From assembly GCF_009765825.1 (NCBI RefSeq), contig NZ_LMUR01000010.1, positions 366,472 to 430,471 on the forward strand: DNA of 64,000 nt. The letters run 5' to 3'. Source of the stretch: Granulicella sp. L60. Its GTDB lineage: Bacteria; Acidobacteriota; Terriglobia; Terriglobales; Acidobacteriaceae. Positions 39,583 through 49,092 of the stretch are shown one piece after another. Position 1 is the first letter of the stretch. Every line of letters begins with the position of its first letter. The notes under the pieces are model-generated. The model did no database searches. It saw only the letters and a list, made by a program, of their open reading frames with translations, and was not told the DNA's origin. A program made the position numbers and the translations under genes.

Positions 39583-42423
39583 TTAAAGGCGCTCCAGCTG
39601 GGCAAACTTCTCCACCAGCTTCTTCACGCCGTGCTGTTGAAATTGTACTGTAATCTTGGCATCATCCCCATCGCCTTCGCGACGAAAGACGATTCCCTCG
39701 CCATACTTGGGGTGTTTCACCCTGGAACCCTGCTTCAGCCCCGTCTTACCCACGGGCGCTTCCACCTCAAGCTTAGGTCGCGAGATCTTCTGACCGCGTG
39801 CAGCAAAGAAGCTGGCGATATTATCAATCGACTGCCCGGCAGGCTTTGCTCCCTGACCCGCGCGGCTGCCAGCGCCATAACCAGTTGCAGCCCGAGCTGC
39901 GGCCCTGGCACCCCGGTCGCCACTCTGGTCTTCATCTTCATAGCTATAGTGCTGGTCGCCCTCGTCACCACCCGTCCCGCGACCAAAACGATTCGCCTTC
40001 GGATAAGGAGTCGCATACGCACCGCCGTAGCCAGAACTATAGTCCGATCCGGAGAACTGTGGACGCGCCGGCGGACTGCCAAGGTCTTCGACTAGACGGC
40101 TGGGGACCTCCTCGAGAAAGCGCGACGCAATACTCGACTCCGGCATATCGCTTCCGTACCGGCGCCGATACCGCGCCCGTGTCATGACGAGAGTATCCAT
40201 TGCCCGCGTCATGCCGACATAGCATAACCGCCGTTCCTCCTCCAGCCCGGTCGGATCGGTTAACGTGCGGGAGTGAGGGAATAGACCCTCCTCCATGCCG
40301 GTGAGAAAGACAAGGGGGAACTCAAGACCCTTAGCGGCGTGAAGCGTCATCAGCGTAACCCGTGCCTCTTCGCTGTAGCTGTCGGCGTCGGAGACCAGCG
40401 CGGCGTGATCGAGAAACTCATGAAGCGTCTCCCCGCGCTCTTGTGCGTCCTGGGCCGCGTTCGCGAGTTCTTTCAGGTTTTCTATACGTGAGAAAGACTC
40501 AGGCGTTGCTTCCTCTTCGAGGGCGCGGATATAGCCGCTTCGGTCGTTCAGGAACTTAATTAGCTCCGGTAGTGTGGCTGCGTCGCCTGGTTTGCGGAAA
40601 GCAGGCCTTTCATCCTCCATCTTGATCTCGGCAGCTCGCTCCATTGTTGTCCTTGCAGACTTCTTGAGGACGACTGGAGCGAACGGATTGAAGCTCGCTG
40701 TATCGATGCCATGAGCCTCATCGGAGTCGGCAGCGTTCTCTGCCGCGATGGTAGAGATCTCTTCGCTCGGACCGAAGTCGAAGCCGAAGTTGAAACTTGT
40801 GTCGAAGGAGGTGCTTGCTCCTGTGTTCTCTACTTCTTCGGATGCTACGGTTTCTGCCTCTTCGCCGAAGCCGAAAGAGACATCGCCATCCTCAACGGAT
40901 GTTGAGGGCAAGGAAGCGTCGCCTTCTATCGCGACGTCCTCAGCGAGCTTTTCCGCGAATCCCGGTCCGAGCATCGCGCGCGCGTCCTCGATCAATCGAC
41001 GGAAGCCAGTCAGTGCCTGGAGCGCACGTGGCGGGAGCAGTCTGTCCTCGATCGCGCGGGCGATTGCATCCCACGTGCTCATGCCAGACGACAGCGCCAT
41101 GCGTTCAAGCGTCTCCATAGTGGTCTTGCCGATGCCGCGCGCTGGTGAATTGACCACTCTGGCCAATGCAATCGAGTCATGGACGTTCTGTACGAGCTTA
41201 AGATAGCTGAGAATGTCCTTCACTTCGGCGCGATCGTAGAAGCTGAAGCCCCCCACCATGTGGTACTGAATCTGGTAGCGGCGCAACGCCTCTTCCACAA
41301 GGCGCGACTGTGAGTTTGTTCGATAGAGCACGGCACAGCGCGGCATGTCGACCTGTCCGCCAGCCTCGCGCAGATACCTCTGAATGCGATCCGCGATGAA
41401 GAGCGCCTCATTCTCTCCATCTGGCGCTTCGTAGTAGCCAATCAGACTGCCACCCTCACGTGTCGTAAAGAGGTTTTTCCCCTTGCGCTGAGTGTTCTGC
41501 GCAACTACTGCACCCGCGCCCTCCAGGATGTTTTGTGTTGAGCGATAGTTTTGTTCCAGGCGAATCGTCTTGGTTTCGGGAAAGTCTTTCTCGAACTCAA
41601 GAATATTTTTGATATCTGCGCCGCGCCAGCTGTAGATCGATTGATCTTCGTCACCCACCACGCACACGTTCGACTCTGGGCCAGTGAGTAACTTCATTAG
41701 CTCGTACTGGGGCCGGTTGGTGTCCTGGTACTCGTCAATCAAAAGATATTTGTAACGCCGGTTGTACTTTTCTCGGGTCTCCCCGGAGCTCTTCAATAGC
41801 CGAACCGTCTCAAGCAGTAGATCGTCGAAGTCAAGCGCGTTGGCCTTGAGGAGTTCCTTTTTATAGATCTCGAAGATGTGCGCAATCTTCTCTTCCATTG
41901 GATTGGTGCTCGCAAGGAAATACTCCTGCGGGTCGATCATGTGGTTCTTCGCCCAGGAGATTCTTCCAAGCGCGACCCTGGGCTTTAGCGATTTGTCATC
42001 GATCGCCAGTCTCTTCAGCGCTTGCTTTACCACCGCCTGTTGATCCGTCTCATCGTAAATCGCGAAGGTCCGCGTCAAACCCACGCCATTCACACGTAAC
42101 GCTTCAATGTCTCGTCGCAGCACGCGCACGCAGAAGCTGTGAAATGTGGCCAGCATCGGCTTGGCAAGCGACGTGTGCCCGAGAATCTTATCCACACGTT
42201 CGGCCATCTCTTTCGCAGCCTTATTGGTGAAGGTCACCGCTAGAATTGAGTCCGCCGGCACGCCTCGCTCCTGAATCAGGTAGGCAATGCGATGCGTAAT
42301 GACACGTGTCTTGCCCGATCCTGCGCCCGCGAGCAGGAGCACTGGTCCATCCACTGTGCGGATACCCTCCTGCTGTTGCGGATTCATATTCACTAATAAT
42401 TGACTCAACGCCACACGCTCCAA
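39583..42423 (-). CDS. pcrA: UvrD/PcrA-type DNA helicase with acidic insertion
   Basis: A 946-residue superfamily 1A 3'-5' helicase for repair and replication restart. Motif I is AGAGSGKTR (about 32-40), motif II DEYQDTN, motif III VVGDEDQSIYSWRGAD, motif IV RLEQNYRST, motif V MTLHAAKGLEFPLVFLTG, motif VI EERRLCYVGMTRA. An acidic Ser/Glu-rich insertion of about 110 residues (about 500-610) lies in the 2B region and explains the length of some 200 residues over PcrA. The C-terminus (about 880-946) ends with a Tudor-like GSRVKHPKYGEGIVF motif that binds RNA polymerase in PcrA. A TTG start at 42423 is used; a GTG three codons later is possible. Confidence 0.93.
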   Translation of the reverse strand: MERVALSQLLVNMNPQQQEGIRTVDGPVLLLAGAGSGKTRVITHRIAYLIQERGVPADSILAVTFTNKAAKEMAERVDKILGHTSLAKPMLATFHSFCVRVLRRDIEALRVNGVGLTRTFAIYDETDQQAVVKQALKRLAIDDKSLKPRVALGRISWAKNHMIDPQEYFLASTNPMEEKIAHIFEIYKKELLKANALDFDDLLLETVRLLKSSGETREKYNRRYKYLLIDEYQDTNRPQYELMKLLTGPESNVCVVGDEDQSIYSWRGADIKNILEFEKDFPETKTIRLEQNYRSTQNILEGAGAVVAQNTQRKGKNLFTTREGGSLIGYYEAPDGENEALFIADRIQRYLREAGGQVDMPRCAVLYRTNSQSRLVEEALRRYQIQYHMVGGFSFYDRAEVKDILSYLKLVQNVHDSIALARVVNSPARGIGKTTMETLERMALSSGMSTWDAIARAIEDRLLPPRALQALTGFRRLIEDARAMLGPGFAEKLAEDVAIEGDASLPSTSVEDGDVSFGFGEEAETVASEEVENTGASTSFDTSFNFGFDFGPSEEISTIAAENAADSDEAHGIDTASFNPFAPVVLKKSARTTMERAAEIKMEDERPAFRKPGDAATLPELIKFLNDRSGYIRALEEEATPESFSRIENLKELANAAQDAQERGETLHEFLDHAALVSDADSYSEEARVTLMTLHAAKGLEFPLVFLTGMEEGLFPHSRTLTDPTGLEEERRLCYVGMTRAMDTLVMTRARYRRRYGSDMPESSIASRFLEEVPSRLVEDLGSPPARPQFSGSDYSSGYGGAYATPYPKANRFGRGTGGDEGDQHYSYEDEDQSGDRGARAAARAATGYGAGSRAGQGAKPAGQSIDNIASFFAARGQKISRPKLEVEAPVGKTGLKQGSRVKHPKYGEGIVFRREGDGDDAKITVQFQQHGVKKLVEKFAQLERL

Positions 42424-42685
42424 ACTCTATTTTAAGCTCTCTTCACAAAAACTACCTGTGCATCGCTCGAAGAACAAAAATGCCCGTATTTACTGTCCAT
42501 TTGCGAACATCGTGTCCGCTCTTGGACAGCGCATGCACTATTCAGTTGTTCACATAAAAAGAAATCGCAGATTGAATATTTTCTGGAACTGCAGCATCAC
42601 ATCTTGCGTATCACTTCTAACTGACGAGCTCCCTGAACCATGGCAGAGAACTCCAGTCGGAATCTTGAAACACGGGAGTCTCACA

Positions 42686-43030
42686 ATGAATCGCATTAAT
42701 CGTCTCGCTGTCGCAGTCATCGCAACCTCTCTCCTCGCAGTACCGTCGGTTTATGCTGCACCTGCGAGCATCTCTTCTCCCATTCATGCCATGTTCGGCC
42801 GCTCGAAGACCACCATGGTCAAGCTCAGCCTCCGCAACGACTCCGGCAAGCCGATGGACGTCAAAATCGGAGATAAAGTGATGACGCTGGATCCAGGAAA
42901 GCCAGTGGATCTCGACCTTCCCGTAGGAACACGTATTATCGCCAGCACCGCTACTCCGAACCATGAAGTCGGCTCTGTCATTGAAGAAGTCGTCAGCTCA
43001 CACTCCGGCGCAACCATCGCCATTCGGTAA
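42686..43030 (+). CDS. Small secreted protein, unknown
   Basis: A 114-residue protein with signal peptide (residues 1-24, ending VYAAP) and a compact beta-rich mature part (MVKLSLRNDSGKPMDVKIGD...PVGTRIIAST). GGGAG lies 7 bases before the ATG. No known family was recognised. The upstream 260 bases are AT-rich and hold a small hairpin (GTCC-GCTCTT-GGAC) but no clear promoter. Confidence 0.7.
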   Translation: MNRINRLAVAVIATSLLAVPSVYAAPASISSPIHAMFGRSKTTMVKLSLRNDSGKPMDVKIGDKVMTLDPGKPVDLDLPVGTRIIASTATPNHEVGSVIEEVVSSHSGATIAIR

Positions 43031-43137
43031 GCAGGCAAAAACAAAGCTGCACATCTCGAATCTTCACTTCAGGCCGACCGCTCCGCGCAACAGCGACGGT
43101 TGGCCTCCAATCTCGTCTCAATTGATATCCTTGATTC

Positions 43138-43716
43138 ATGATTCGAAACATCGCTGTGTTCTGTTCTTCTGCCAACGGATTTAGTCCCGTCTATCGAAGC
43201 GCAGCCGAGCAACTGGGCTGTGCTCTCGCAGACCGCAACATTGGCCTCATCTATGGCGGGGCCAACGTTGGTCTTATGCAGGCAGTTGCTGATGCCTCGT
43301 TAGCTGCGAACGGTAGAGTCGTCGGCGTCATCCCGGAGGTACTGGTTGATCTCGAGGTCGCTCACCACGGAGTCACAGAACTGCACATTACCAGCACCAT
43401 GCATACGCGGAAAGCACTCATAGGTGAGAAGGCTGATGCTTTTATCGTATTGCCTGGCGGCTTCGGCACCTTTGAAGAGCTCTTCGAGGTGCTGGCATGG
43501 CACACACTTAAGCTTCACACGAAGCCTATTTTGTTGCTTAATATCAATGGATTCTATGACAAGCTCTTCGCTTTCCTCGACCACTGCGTCGCCGAGGGCA
43601 TGCTGAAGCAGAAGAACCGCGAACTCATCCTCGTCGCCGATACAGTAGAAGAAGCTTTCGTCAAACTAAACTTTCATCCAGCCATCCACAACTCGCATTC
43701 CAAGGAGCTTTCCTGA
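43138..43716 (+). CDS. LOG-family protein (nucleoside monophosphate phosphoribohydrolase type)
   Basis: A 192-residue Rossmann-fold protein of the TIGR00730/LOG family. It shows CSSANGFSP at the N-terminus, GLIYGGANVGLMQAVADAS, the HTRKAL segment and the signature PGGFGTFEEL that binds the nucleotide phosphate. LOG enzymes cleave cytokinin or other nucleoside 5'-monophosphates to base and ribose 5-phosphate; bacterial substrates often remain uncertain. Length is usual. It stands alone, 108 bases after the small secreted protein. Confidence 0.93.
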   Translation: MIRNIAVFCSSANGFSPVYRSAAEQLGCALADRNIGLIYGGANVGLMQAVADASLAANGRVVGVIPEVLVDLEVAHHGVTELHITSTMHTRKALIGEKADAFIVLPGGFGTFEELFEVLAWHTLKLHTKPILLLNINGFYDKLFAFLDHCVAEGMLKQKNRELILVADTVEEAFVKLNFHPAIHNSHSKELS

Positions 43717-43744
43717 TAAATGCAGTTTTGCGTGCTGTTGAAGG

Positions 43745-44551
43745 CTATGCGACCAATACGCGCTCCCGTTCGCGCTTTAGGCTCTCTGCGATGCCATCCC
43801 AAAGAGCAATTCGTGCACGCAGTGCCAACTCTGCAGCTTCACCCGCCTCCTGCCACTTTATTGCATCGTCGTCACATAGTTCAGCGACCATCTGCAACGC
43901 CATCGGTCCATGCTCTTCGCCATCCACTTCGATGTGGCGCTCCATGTACCAACGCATCAGCTCGAGCCGTCCATGCAGATGCTCGTTCTGGTCCCGAATA
44001 AATCCACGAAACATGTCAGGGATAAGGTCTTCACGCCCAAACGTAAACGCCGCGGCGATAGCATGCAGTTTGCCGGATTCGATCGTTGAAAACGTGGTCT
44101 GGACAAATCTCTGCGCCGCCTCGGGAGCGCCACTCATCCTCAGCGCATGATCCCAGCCTGCGCCCTGATGTAGCGAGTGAAGCAAGCCCTCAATTGCGGC
44201 TGTCGAAGCCCCACACTCTCGCATCGCTCGCAGGTACAGTTCGAAGTGGCTTACCGCTTCAGTACCGTACATATCGCTCTCTTCTCCAGTGACAATCTCG
44301 TTCACCAGCCTGCGGCTTGCCGCAAATCTGCTCGGTATCCATGGCACATCCACGCACGTCAGCCCGCGTTGTAGCGTCTTCAGCAGCGACATGAAGTCCC
44401 ACACTGCAAATACGTGTGCCTCCATGAAGACATGCAAGTCTTCCACCGTCTCGAACGCCCCATAAAGCGGATGGCCTGCTAGGCTGCCATATAGTGGACG
44501 CAACCGCTCCGTCAGTGCCTGTAACTGTTCACTCTGATTCGGAATACTCAC
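43745..44551 (-). CDS. DUF3050 heme-oxygenase-like fold protein
   Basis: A 268-residue all-helical protein. The MEAHVFAVWDFMSLLKTLQR segment, VPWIPSRFA, VNEIVTGEESD, FELYLRAM and RDQNEHLHGRLELMRWYMERHIEVDGEEHG are DUF3050 landmarks, with paired His/Glu residues consistent with a heme-oxygenase-like di-metal fold. Function unknown. The start is GTG with GGAGG 5 bases upstream. It lies 8 bases downstream of the DUF971 gene and is probably co-transcribed with it. Confidence 0.85.
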   Translation of the reverse strand: MSIPNQSEQLQALTERLRPLYGSLAGHPLYGAFETVEDLHVFMEAHVFAVWDFMSLLKTLQRGLTCVDVPWIPSRFAASRRLVNEIVTGEESDMYGTEAVSHFELYLRAMRECGASTAAIEGLLHSLHQGAGWDHALRMSGAPEAAQRFVQTTFSTIESGKLHAIAAAFTFGREDLIPDMFRGFIRDQNEHLHGRLELMRWYMERHIEVDGEEHGPMALQMVAELCDDDAIKWQEAGEAAELALRARIALWDGIAESLKRERERVLVA

Positions 44552-44559
44552 TCTACCTC

Positions 44560-44997
44560 CTACAGCTTCTGCTTCGTCATGCAGTCATTGCAGCGGCACA
44601 CTCGCCGAAGATACTCCCACGAGTAGATGCCACTCTCGTGTCCATCACTCCACTTGAACTTCAATGCATATTTGCCCACGGGCGTCACCTCCAGCGGCTT
44701 CACTGGTGCTTCGTACAACATCAACAACGTCTGTTCTTTCGGCTTCGGTTCGCCCGGCAGTCTTCCGGTATGCTCTCGTTCTTCGTGGCATGTTGCACAT
44801 GGACACGCATTGCGTAACCACGCAAAGTTCCAAGAGCTCTGATGACCGTCCTTCCAGTCGACCTCGACGCCGGTTCCCTCCGTCTTCTTCACCCGCACCT
44901 TCTTCGGCGTGACCACATCATAGGGTAGCGGTTCGTGTTCTTGATCCTCTCGCTGCGCCTGCTCCGCGTTCACAATGCGAATTCCTTCATGACTCAT
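44560..44997 (-). CDS. DUF971 (GBBH-like N-terminal) zinc-binding protein
   Basis: A 145-residue protein. After a variable acidic N-terminus, VEVDWKDGHQSSWNFAWLRN leads to CPCATCHEE, and the second half LKFKWSDGHESGIYSWEYLR ends in CRCNDC. The Cys and His pattern fits the zinc-binding DUF971/GBBH_N domain also found in Fe-S assembly-linked proteins. The extra C-terminal CxCxxC is more than the minimal family motif. GGGAGG lies 8 bases before the ATG. It follows the TauE/SafE gene by 49 bases. Confidence 0.82.
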   Translation of the reverse strand: MSHEGIRIVNAEQAQREDQEHEPLPYDVVTPKKVRVKKTEGTGVEVDWKDGHQSSWNFAWLRNACPCATCHEEREHTGRLPGEPKPKEQTLLMLYEAPVKPLEVTPVGKYALKFKWSDGHESGIYSWEYLRRVCRCNDCMTKQKL

Positions 44998-45046
44998 CGC
45001 GCGACCTCCCTCATGCACTCTCTTACCGGCCAACTGAAACGGAACA

Positions 45047-45826
45047 TCATCCATTTCTCCAGAAAAAATATGCAGCCATGGCACATCCTGTAACCACAAC
45101 GATCCTTCGCAGCACGTTGGCGTTCATGCGCCGCGCATACTGTGCGCCTACATAACCACCCACGCCAGCAAAGATCATGGAAATCAGACAGTAGTGCCAG
45201 ATGACCGCGCCACTCCATACAAACGTCAGCACCGCGCAAAAGTTCGACAGACAAGCTGCCAGCACCTTCAGCGAGTTCAGCGCATTCATCTCCTCCACAC
45301 CGAAGAGCGCAAGCGCTGTCATGATCAGGAACCCTGCACCTGCGCCAAAGTAGCCGATGTAGAAACAAACCGGCAGCATGACAAAGAACAGCGGCACCAG
45401 CGCGAGAGGCTTCTTTATGTGCGGCTCAGCCGAACGCGCTCTCAGCCAGCGTGACACCGGGCCGCTTATTCCAAAGAGCAAAGAGGCCACGAGCAGCAGC
45501 CATGGAACCATGTGCAGAAAGGTGAGCTGACGCGTATGCAGCAGAACAACGGCTCCACTGACTCCGCCGAGAATCGAAGCAGCGAAGACTACCGGCAGCA
45601 GATCGCGTCTGAGATCTCCGCGTAACGCAGCCACAGAGGTTAACTGACCGGGCCATAGTGCGACTGTATTCGTAGCGTTCGCCTGAACCGGCAGTACTCC
45701 CATCGCCAGCATCGCCGGAAACGAAACGAACGATCCGCCACCGGCCATCGCATTCATCACGCCCGCGATCGACGAGGCCAGAACCAGCCAGGCATAGTGC
45801 CAATGCGTACTAAAACTCAAAGTCAT
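45047..45826 (-). CDS. TauE/SafE (TSUP) family transporter
   Basis: A 259-residue protein with about eight membrane helices. The Gly-rich turn MNAMAGGGSFVSFPAMLAMG and NATNTVALWPGQ in the N-terminal half and FGAGAGFLIMTALALFGVEE in the C-terminal half are the paired signatures of the sulfite exporter/TSUP family, which moves sulfur-containing or organic anions. The substrate is unknown. The start is set at the ATG at 45826 although the frame is open much further upstream into the ABC gene. Confidence 0.85.
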   Translation of the reverse strand: MTLSFSTHWHYAWLVLASSIAGVMNAMAGGGSFVSFPAMLAMGVLPVQANATNTVALWPGQLTSVAALRGDLRRDLLPVVFAASILGGVSGAVVLLHTRQLTFLHMVPWLLLVASLLFGISGPVSRWLRARSAEPHIKKPLALVPLFFVMLPVCFYIGYFGAGAGFLIMTALALFGVEEMNALNSLKVLAACLSNFCAVLTFVWSGAVIWHYCLISMIFAGVGGYVGAQYARRMNANVLRRIVVVTGCAMAAYFFWRNG

Positions 45827-45894
45827 CCATCTTCCATTGTATCGGCTCCGGAAGATGAGCACGAAGTTACGAAGGCAGACTAGGCTAGGCTCGT

Positions 45895-46668
45895 CTACGC
45901 CATAGCCGGCATCTCCGGAGTAGCTGCAATCAATTGACGCGTGTACTCCTGTCGCGGCGCATCGCATACCTGTACGCACTCGCCAATCTCGACTAGCCTG
46001 CCACGCTGCATCACCGCCACGCGATCGCACAGGTAGCGCACTAATGGCATCGAATGCGAGATAAACAGGTATGTTAAGCCGAACTCCAGCTGCAACTCGC
46101 GCAGCAGATTCACCACCTGTGCGCCCACACTCACGTCCAGCGCGCTTGCCGGTTCGTCGAGCACCACAAACTCGGGTTGTAGCGCCAAGGCTCGCGCAAT
46201 ATTGATCCTCTGTCTCTGCCCTCCGCTGAACTCATGCGGAAATCGTTCAAGCGCTGAGCCGTCCAGCCCCACCGTTCGGAGCATCGTCTCGAGCTGCGAA
46301 CGCTGGACCTCTCTCAATCTCTCGTGGATCACAAACGGCTCGGCCAGAATCTCACGCACTCGCATCCTCGGATTTAGTGCGGCATAGGGATCTTGAAAGA
46401 CGATCTGCATACGCCGCCGCATCGCCTGCATCTCGCGCGAACTCATCGCTAGAAGATCCTGCCCTGCATATTGGACGTCGCCGCCGCTCGGTTCTATCAG
46501 ACGCAACAGCATCCGTGCGACGGTGCTCTTGCCCGATCCTGACTCTCCGACCAGCCCAAGCGTCTCGCCGCGCCGAATAGTAAAAGAAACATCGTCGACG
46601 ACGCGACGTCCTGCGCCATACTCCTTCACCAGCCCGCACGCTTCGACAAGCACCTCATCTTTCGACAT
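45895..46668 (-). CDS. Peptide-type ABC transporter ATPase (OppF/DppF-like), orphan
   Basis: A 257-residue nucleotide-binding protein. Walker A is GESGSGKST, the Q-loop is in IVFQDPYAALNPRMRVREI (typical of Opp/Dpp ATPases), the signature FSGGQRQRINIARAL and Walker B FVVLDEPASALDV. It couples ATP hydrolysis to oligopeptide or similar uptake, but no permease or binding-protein gene is nearby. The characteristic C-terminal Fe-S/Cys region of OppF is lacking. The ATG at 46668 has no clear ribosome site; a GTG at 46713 is the alternative. Confidence 0.85.
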   Translation of the reverse strand: MSKDEVLVEACGLVKEYGAGRRVVDDVSFTIRRGETLGLVGESGSGKSTVARMLLRLIEPSGGDVQYAGQDLLAMSSREMQAMRRRMQIVFQDPYAALNPRMRVREILAEPFVIHERLREVQRSQLETMLRTVGLDGSALERFPHEFSGGQRQRINIARALALQPEFVVLDEPASALDVSVGAQVVNLLRELQLEFGLTYLFISHSMPLVRYLCDRVAVMQRGRLVEIGECVQVCDAPRQEYTRQLIAATPEMPAMA

Positions 46669-46735
46669 AGCCGGATAGTAGCATCCGAAAACAGACCAAC
46701 GTTCCCGAGCCACTGTGTGCGGTTCAACTTAATAG

Positions 46736-46774
46736 AAATGGGGGCTATTCCTAGTCGAAGAATAGCCCCCATTT
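46736..46774 (-). terminator. Strong terminator hairpin after the PI-PLC gene
   Basis: AAATGGGGGCTATTC (46736-46750) pairs perfectly with GAATAGCCCCCATTT (46760-46774) around a 9-base loop: 15 bp. Read on the minus strand it follows the PI-PLC stop (46802) by 27 bases and is followed by TTTCTATT. It separates that gene from the ABC ATPase. Confidence 0.85.
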
Positions 46775-46801
46775 AGTCCGTGATTAGGCCGTCCTTATTG
46801 C

Positions 46802-47908
46802 TCATTTGACGTTGCAAGCGGTTGGAGCGTTGACGGGATTGCAGCGAGCCGATGCGTTGCCAGGAAGGGTGACGACGAAGTGGCCTTCCCAACGGGCGGG
46901 TTCGTTGACGGGGTAGTCGGTGCTGAGAAGTTGGGCGCCACTGGCTAGCATGGCATCGCGGACGGCGGTGTTGTTGGTGCGGGCTTCTTTTGTGTCGGAG
47001 TCGGTGCGGGCGCGGATGAGGTAGCCTTTGCGGACCAGGTCGGAGATGTCGGCGGCGGGGCCTTCGTTGCGCTCGAGGAAGGCTGCATCGGGCTGGCCGG
47101 GATCGGAGTTGGTGAAGATGATTCGGCCGCGCAGAGACGTGTGGCCTGCGACATATACGGGGGTCATGTCGTGCTGGTCCATGAGGAAGACGACTTTGCC
47201 GCGAGAGCTGGCTAGGGTGGGCCAGTTTCCGGCTAAAACGGCCTGATTGAGGGTTTTGTAGTGGCCGCGGACGTTGTCGGGGGTGATGAGTTCGCTGGGT
47301 TTGAAGACGGAGCGGATCTCGGCGTCGAGGGCGTCGAAGGTGGCGGAGGTGAAGGGCTCGGTCTCGGTGAGGTGGAGTTTGCTGACTCGGCCGGGCTTAT
47401 CTTGTTTGGTTTCAACGAGAATGAAGATGGGGACGTGGTTGGGGTGGGCCTGGGACCACTGTTTGATCTGATCGAGGCAGCCGATGAAGGGCTGGCAGGT
47501 GCTGCGGTAGTCGACGTCCTGGACGTGCATGACTTTGAAGCCGGGCTTGTTCATGAGGCCGTTGGGGTCGAAGTCGGGGTCGGCTGGGAGGCCGGCTGCG
47601 GCTACGTTTTTGGGGCCGGAGGGGTGGGCGTAGCGGCCACCTTTGGCGTCGGCGTAGACGTCCAGCTCGATCTGGCGGACGCCGCTGTCGAGCTGCTGGG
47701 GGAGCGGTTGGTGTTGATAATCAAGGCCTTTGAAGGCCTCAGCGTAGTTGGTCTGCCAGAGTTTGGTCTCGCTGGGGGCGATGCCGGCGTGGTAGCTGTT
47801 GTGCGTGCCGATGACTTGGATCTGGTTGAGCTTGAGGGTGTCGGACTGGGCGTGGGCGACGGCGGCGAGGGCGGCGGTGAGGGCCAGGGTGGAGAGGGTG
47901 CGGAGCAT
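46802..47908 (-). CDS. Secreted Ca2+-dependent phosphoinositide-specific phospholipase C
   Basis: A 368-residue protein with a signal peptide (1-20, ending AHAQ). The catalytic pattern of the Ca-dependent PI-PLC family is present: the first His in IGTHNSYH (about 35-42), metal-ligand Glu/Asp in RQIELDVYAD, and the second His in KVMHVQDVDYRS. A later TKQD with Glu at FILVETKQD supplies another metal ligand. It would cleave phosphoinositides or related lipids outside the cytoplasm. AAGGA lies 6 bases before the ATG. Coding strand is C-rich like the 17-33 kb genes. A terminator follows. Confidence 0.88.
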   Translation of the reverse strand: MLRTLSTLALTAALAAVAHAQSDTLKLNQIQVIGTHNSYHAGIAPSETKLWQTNYAEAFKGLDYQHQPLPQQLDSGVRQIELDVYADAKGGRYAHPSGPKNVAAAGLPADPDFDPNGLMNKPGFKVMHVQDVDYRSTCQPFIGCLDQIKQWSQAHPNHVPIFILVETKQDKPGRVSKLHLTETEPFTSATFDALDAEIRSVFKPSELITPDNVRGHYKTLNQAVLAGNWPTLASSRGKVVFLMDQHDMTPVYVAGHTSLRGRIIFTNSDPGQPDAAFLERNEGPAADISDLVRKGYLIRARTDSDTKEARTNNTAVRDAMLASGAQLLSTDYPVNEPARWEGHFVVTLPGNASARCNPVNAPTACNVK

Positions 47909-48127
47909 GTAGTTTCCTTCAGAGTTTGGCGGCTGGATGGCGCTTTTTTTTGCTTGTGATGGATGGGCGTTTTTGCTGGGGTTTTCGAGAATTATGGCTT
48001 GCAGACGTGGTAGTTAGGTGGTGAGTTCGTGGTGGTTGGTGTGGCTGGATTGGTTGTCTTGCTGGACAGTTTGTGGGGGCTTAAAGTACGCCATGATTTT
48101 CAGATTTATTTTTCGGAGATTTCAGAC

Positions 48128-49069
48128 TTAGGTAGTGTGCCAGGGTTTGCTGTAATGGCTGTCCCACTGGACGAGGTCGATGTTCATGAAGCGCCAGGTT
48201 GCGCGTTTGGTATCGACCTCCATGAGCATGTAGGCGTTGGGGTCGTAGCGGGTGGCGGCCATGGTGTAGTGCTGGGGGCCGTAGAGGTGGCTGTAGTCGA
48301 TCCACTTGTGAACGTGGCCGGAGATGACGACCTGGATGTTGTCCTGGTACTTCTTCAGGAGGGGATGCAGGCCGTAGTCGGCGAACTCGACCTGGCGGTC
48401 CTGGATGAGCGGGTAGTGGATGAAGACGAAGGTGGGCTTGCGCTGCTGGAGCTGGGCTTCGAACCAGTGGAGCTGCTCTTCGCCGAGGGAGCCGATGCTG
48501 GGGTTGAAGTCGGCTGAGGTGCGGTCCTGGGTGCTGCCGAGAAAGTTGTTGAGGTGGATGAATTTGTAACCTTTGTAGTCCACGACGGAGTAGGGCTCGG
48601 CGTTGAATTTGGCCTTGAAGAGGCGGTGGCTCATCTCGCGGGGGACGTGCCGGACGTCGTAGTCGTGGTTGCCGAAGCCGAGGTGGACGGGCATCTTGAA
48701 GCCGTCGGTGATGACCTTGGCGTTATCGAGGCGGGTGGTGTTCTTAAAGTAGAAGTCGTAGTCGGTGGAGGGGTAGTTGTGGAAGTAGTCGCCGATGAGG
48801 AAGACCTGTTCGATGGCGGGGTCGAGGGAGTTGATGAGGTCGCGTGCGGAGGTGAGGCGGGGGGTGGTGACGAGGATGCTTTCGTTGTCTTCGACGCCGT
48901 TTTCGCTGCCTTTGACGTAGAAGTTGTCGATGATGTGGGTGTCGGCGACGAGGGCGAAGTAGAACTTGTCCGGGGATGCTGCTGCCCGGACCTGCTCAGC
49001 CCAGAGTCTCCGGGTGAGCAGGTTGCCGAGCGATGCAGCGCCGAGGGTCGTGAATTGTCTGCGGTCCAT
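48128..49069 (-). CDS. Tat-exported metallophosphoesterase
   Basis: A 313-residue calcineurin-like phosphoesterase with a twin-arginine signal (DRRQFTTLGAASLG, residues 2-15). Di-metal ligands follow the family order: DTH (about 43-45), GDYFHN, GNHDYD and GHVHKW, with HYP between. The gene ends 219 bases before the PI-PLC start and starts 23 bases after the TonB receptor stop, on the same strand. Together with the PI-PLC and the receptor it may form a phosphate or phospho-substrate scavenging group; this is inference from location only. Confidence 0.87.
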   Translation of the reverse strand: MDRRQFTTLGAASLGNLLTRRLWAEQVRAAASPDKFYFALVADTHIIDNFYVKGSENGVEDNESILVTTPRLTSARDLINSLDPAIEQVFLIGDYFHNYPSTDYDFYFKNTTRLDNAKVITDGFKMPVHLGFGNHDYDVRHVPREMSHRLFKAKFNAEPYSVVDYKGYKFIHLNNFLGSTQDRTSADFNPSIGSLGEEQLHWFEAQLQQRKPTFVFIHYPLIQDRQVEFADYGLHPLLKKYQDNIQVVISGHVHKWIDYSHLYGPQHYTMAATRYDPNAYMLMEVDTKRATWRFMNIDLVQWDSHYSKPWHTT

Positions 49070-49092
49070 ATCGATGACGCTCCGGGTTGAGT

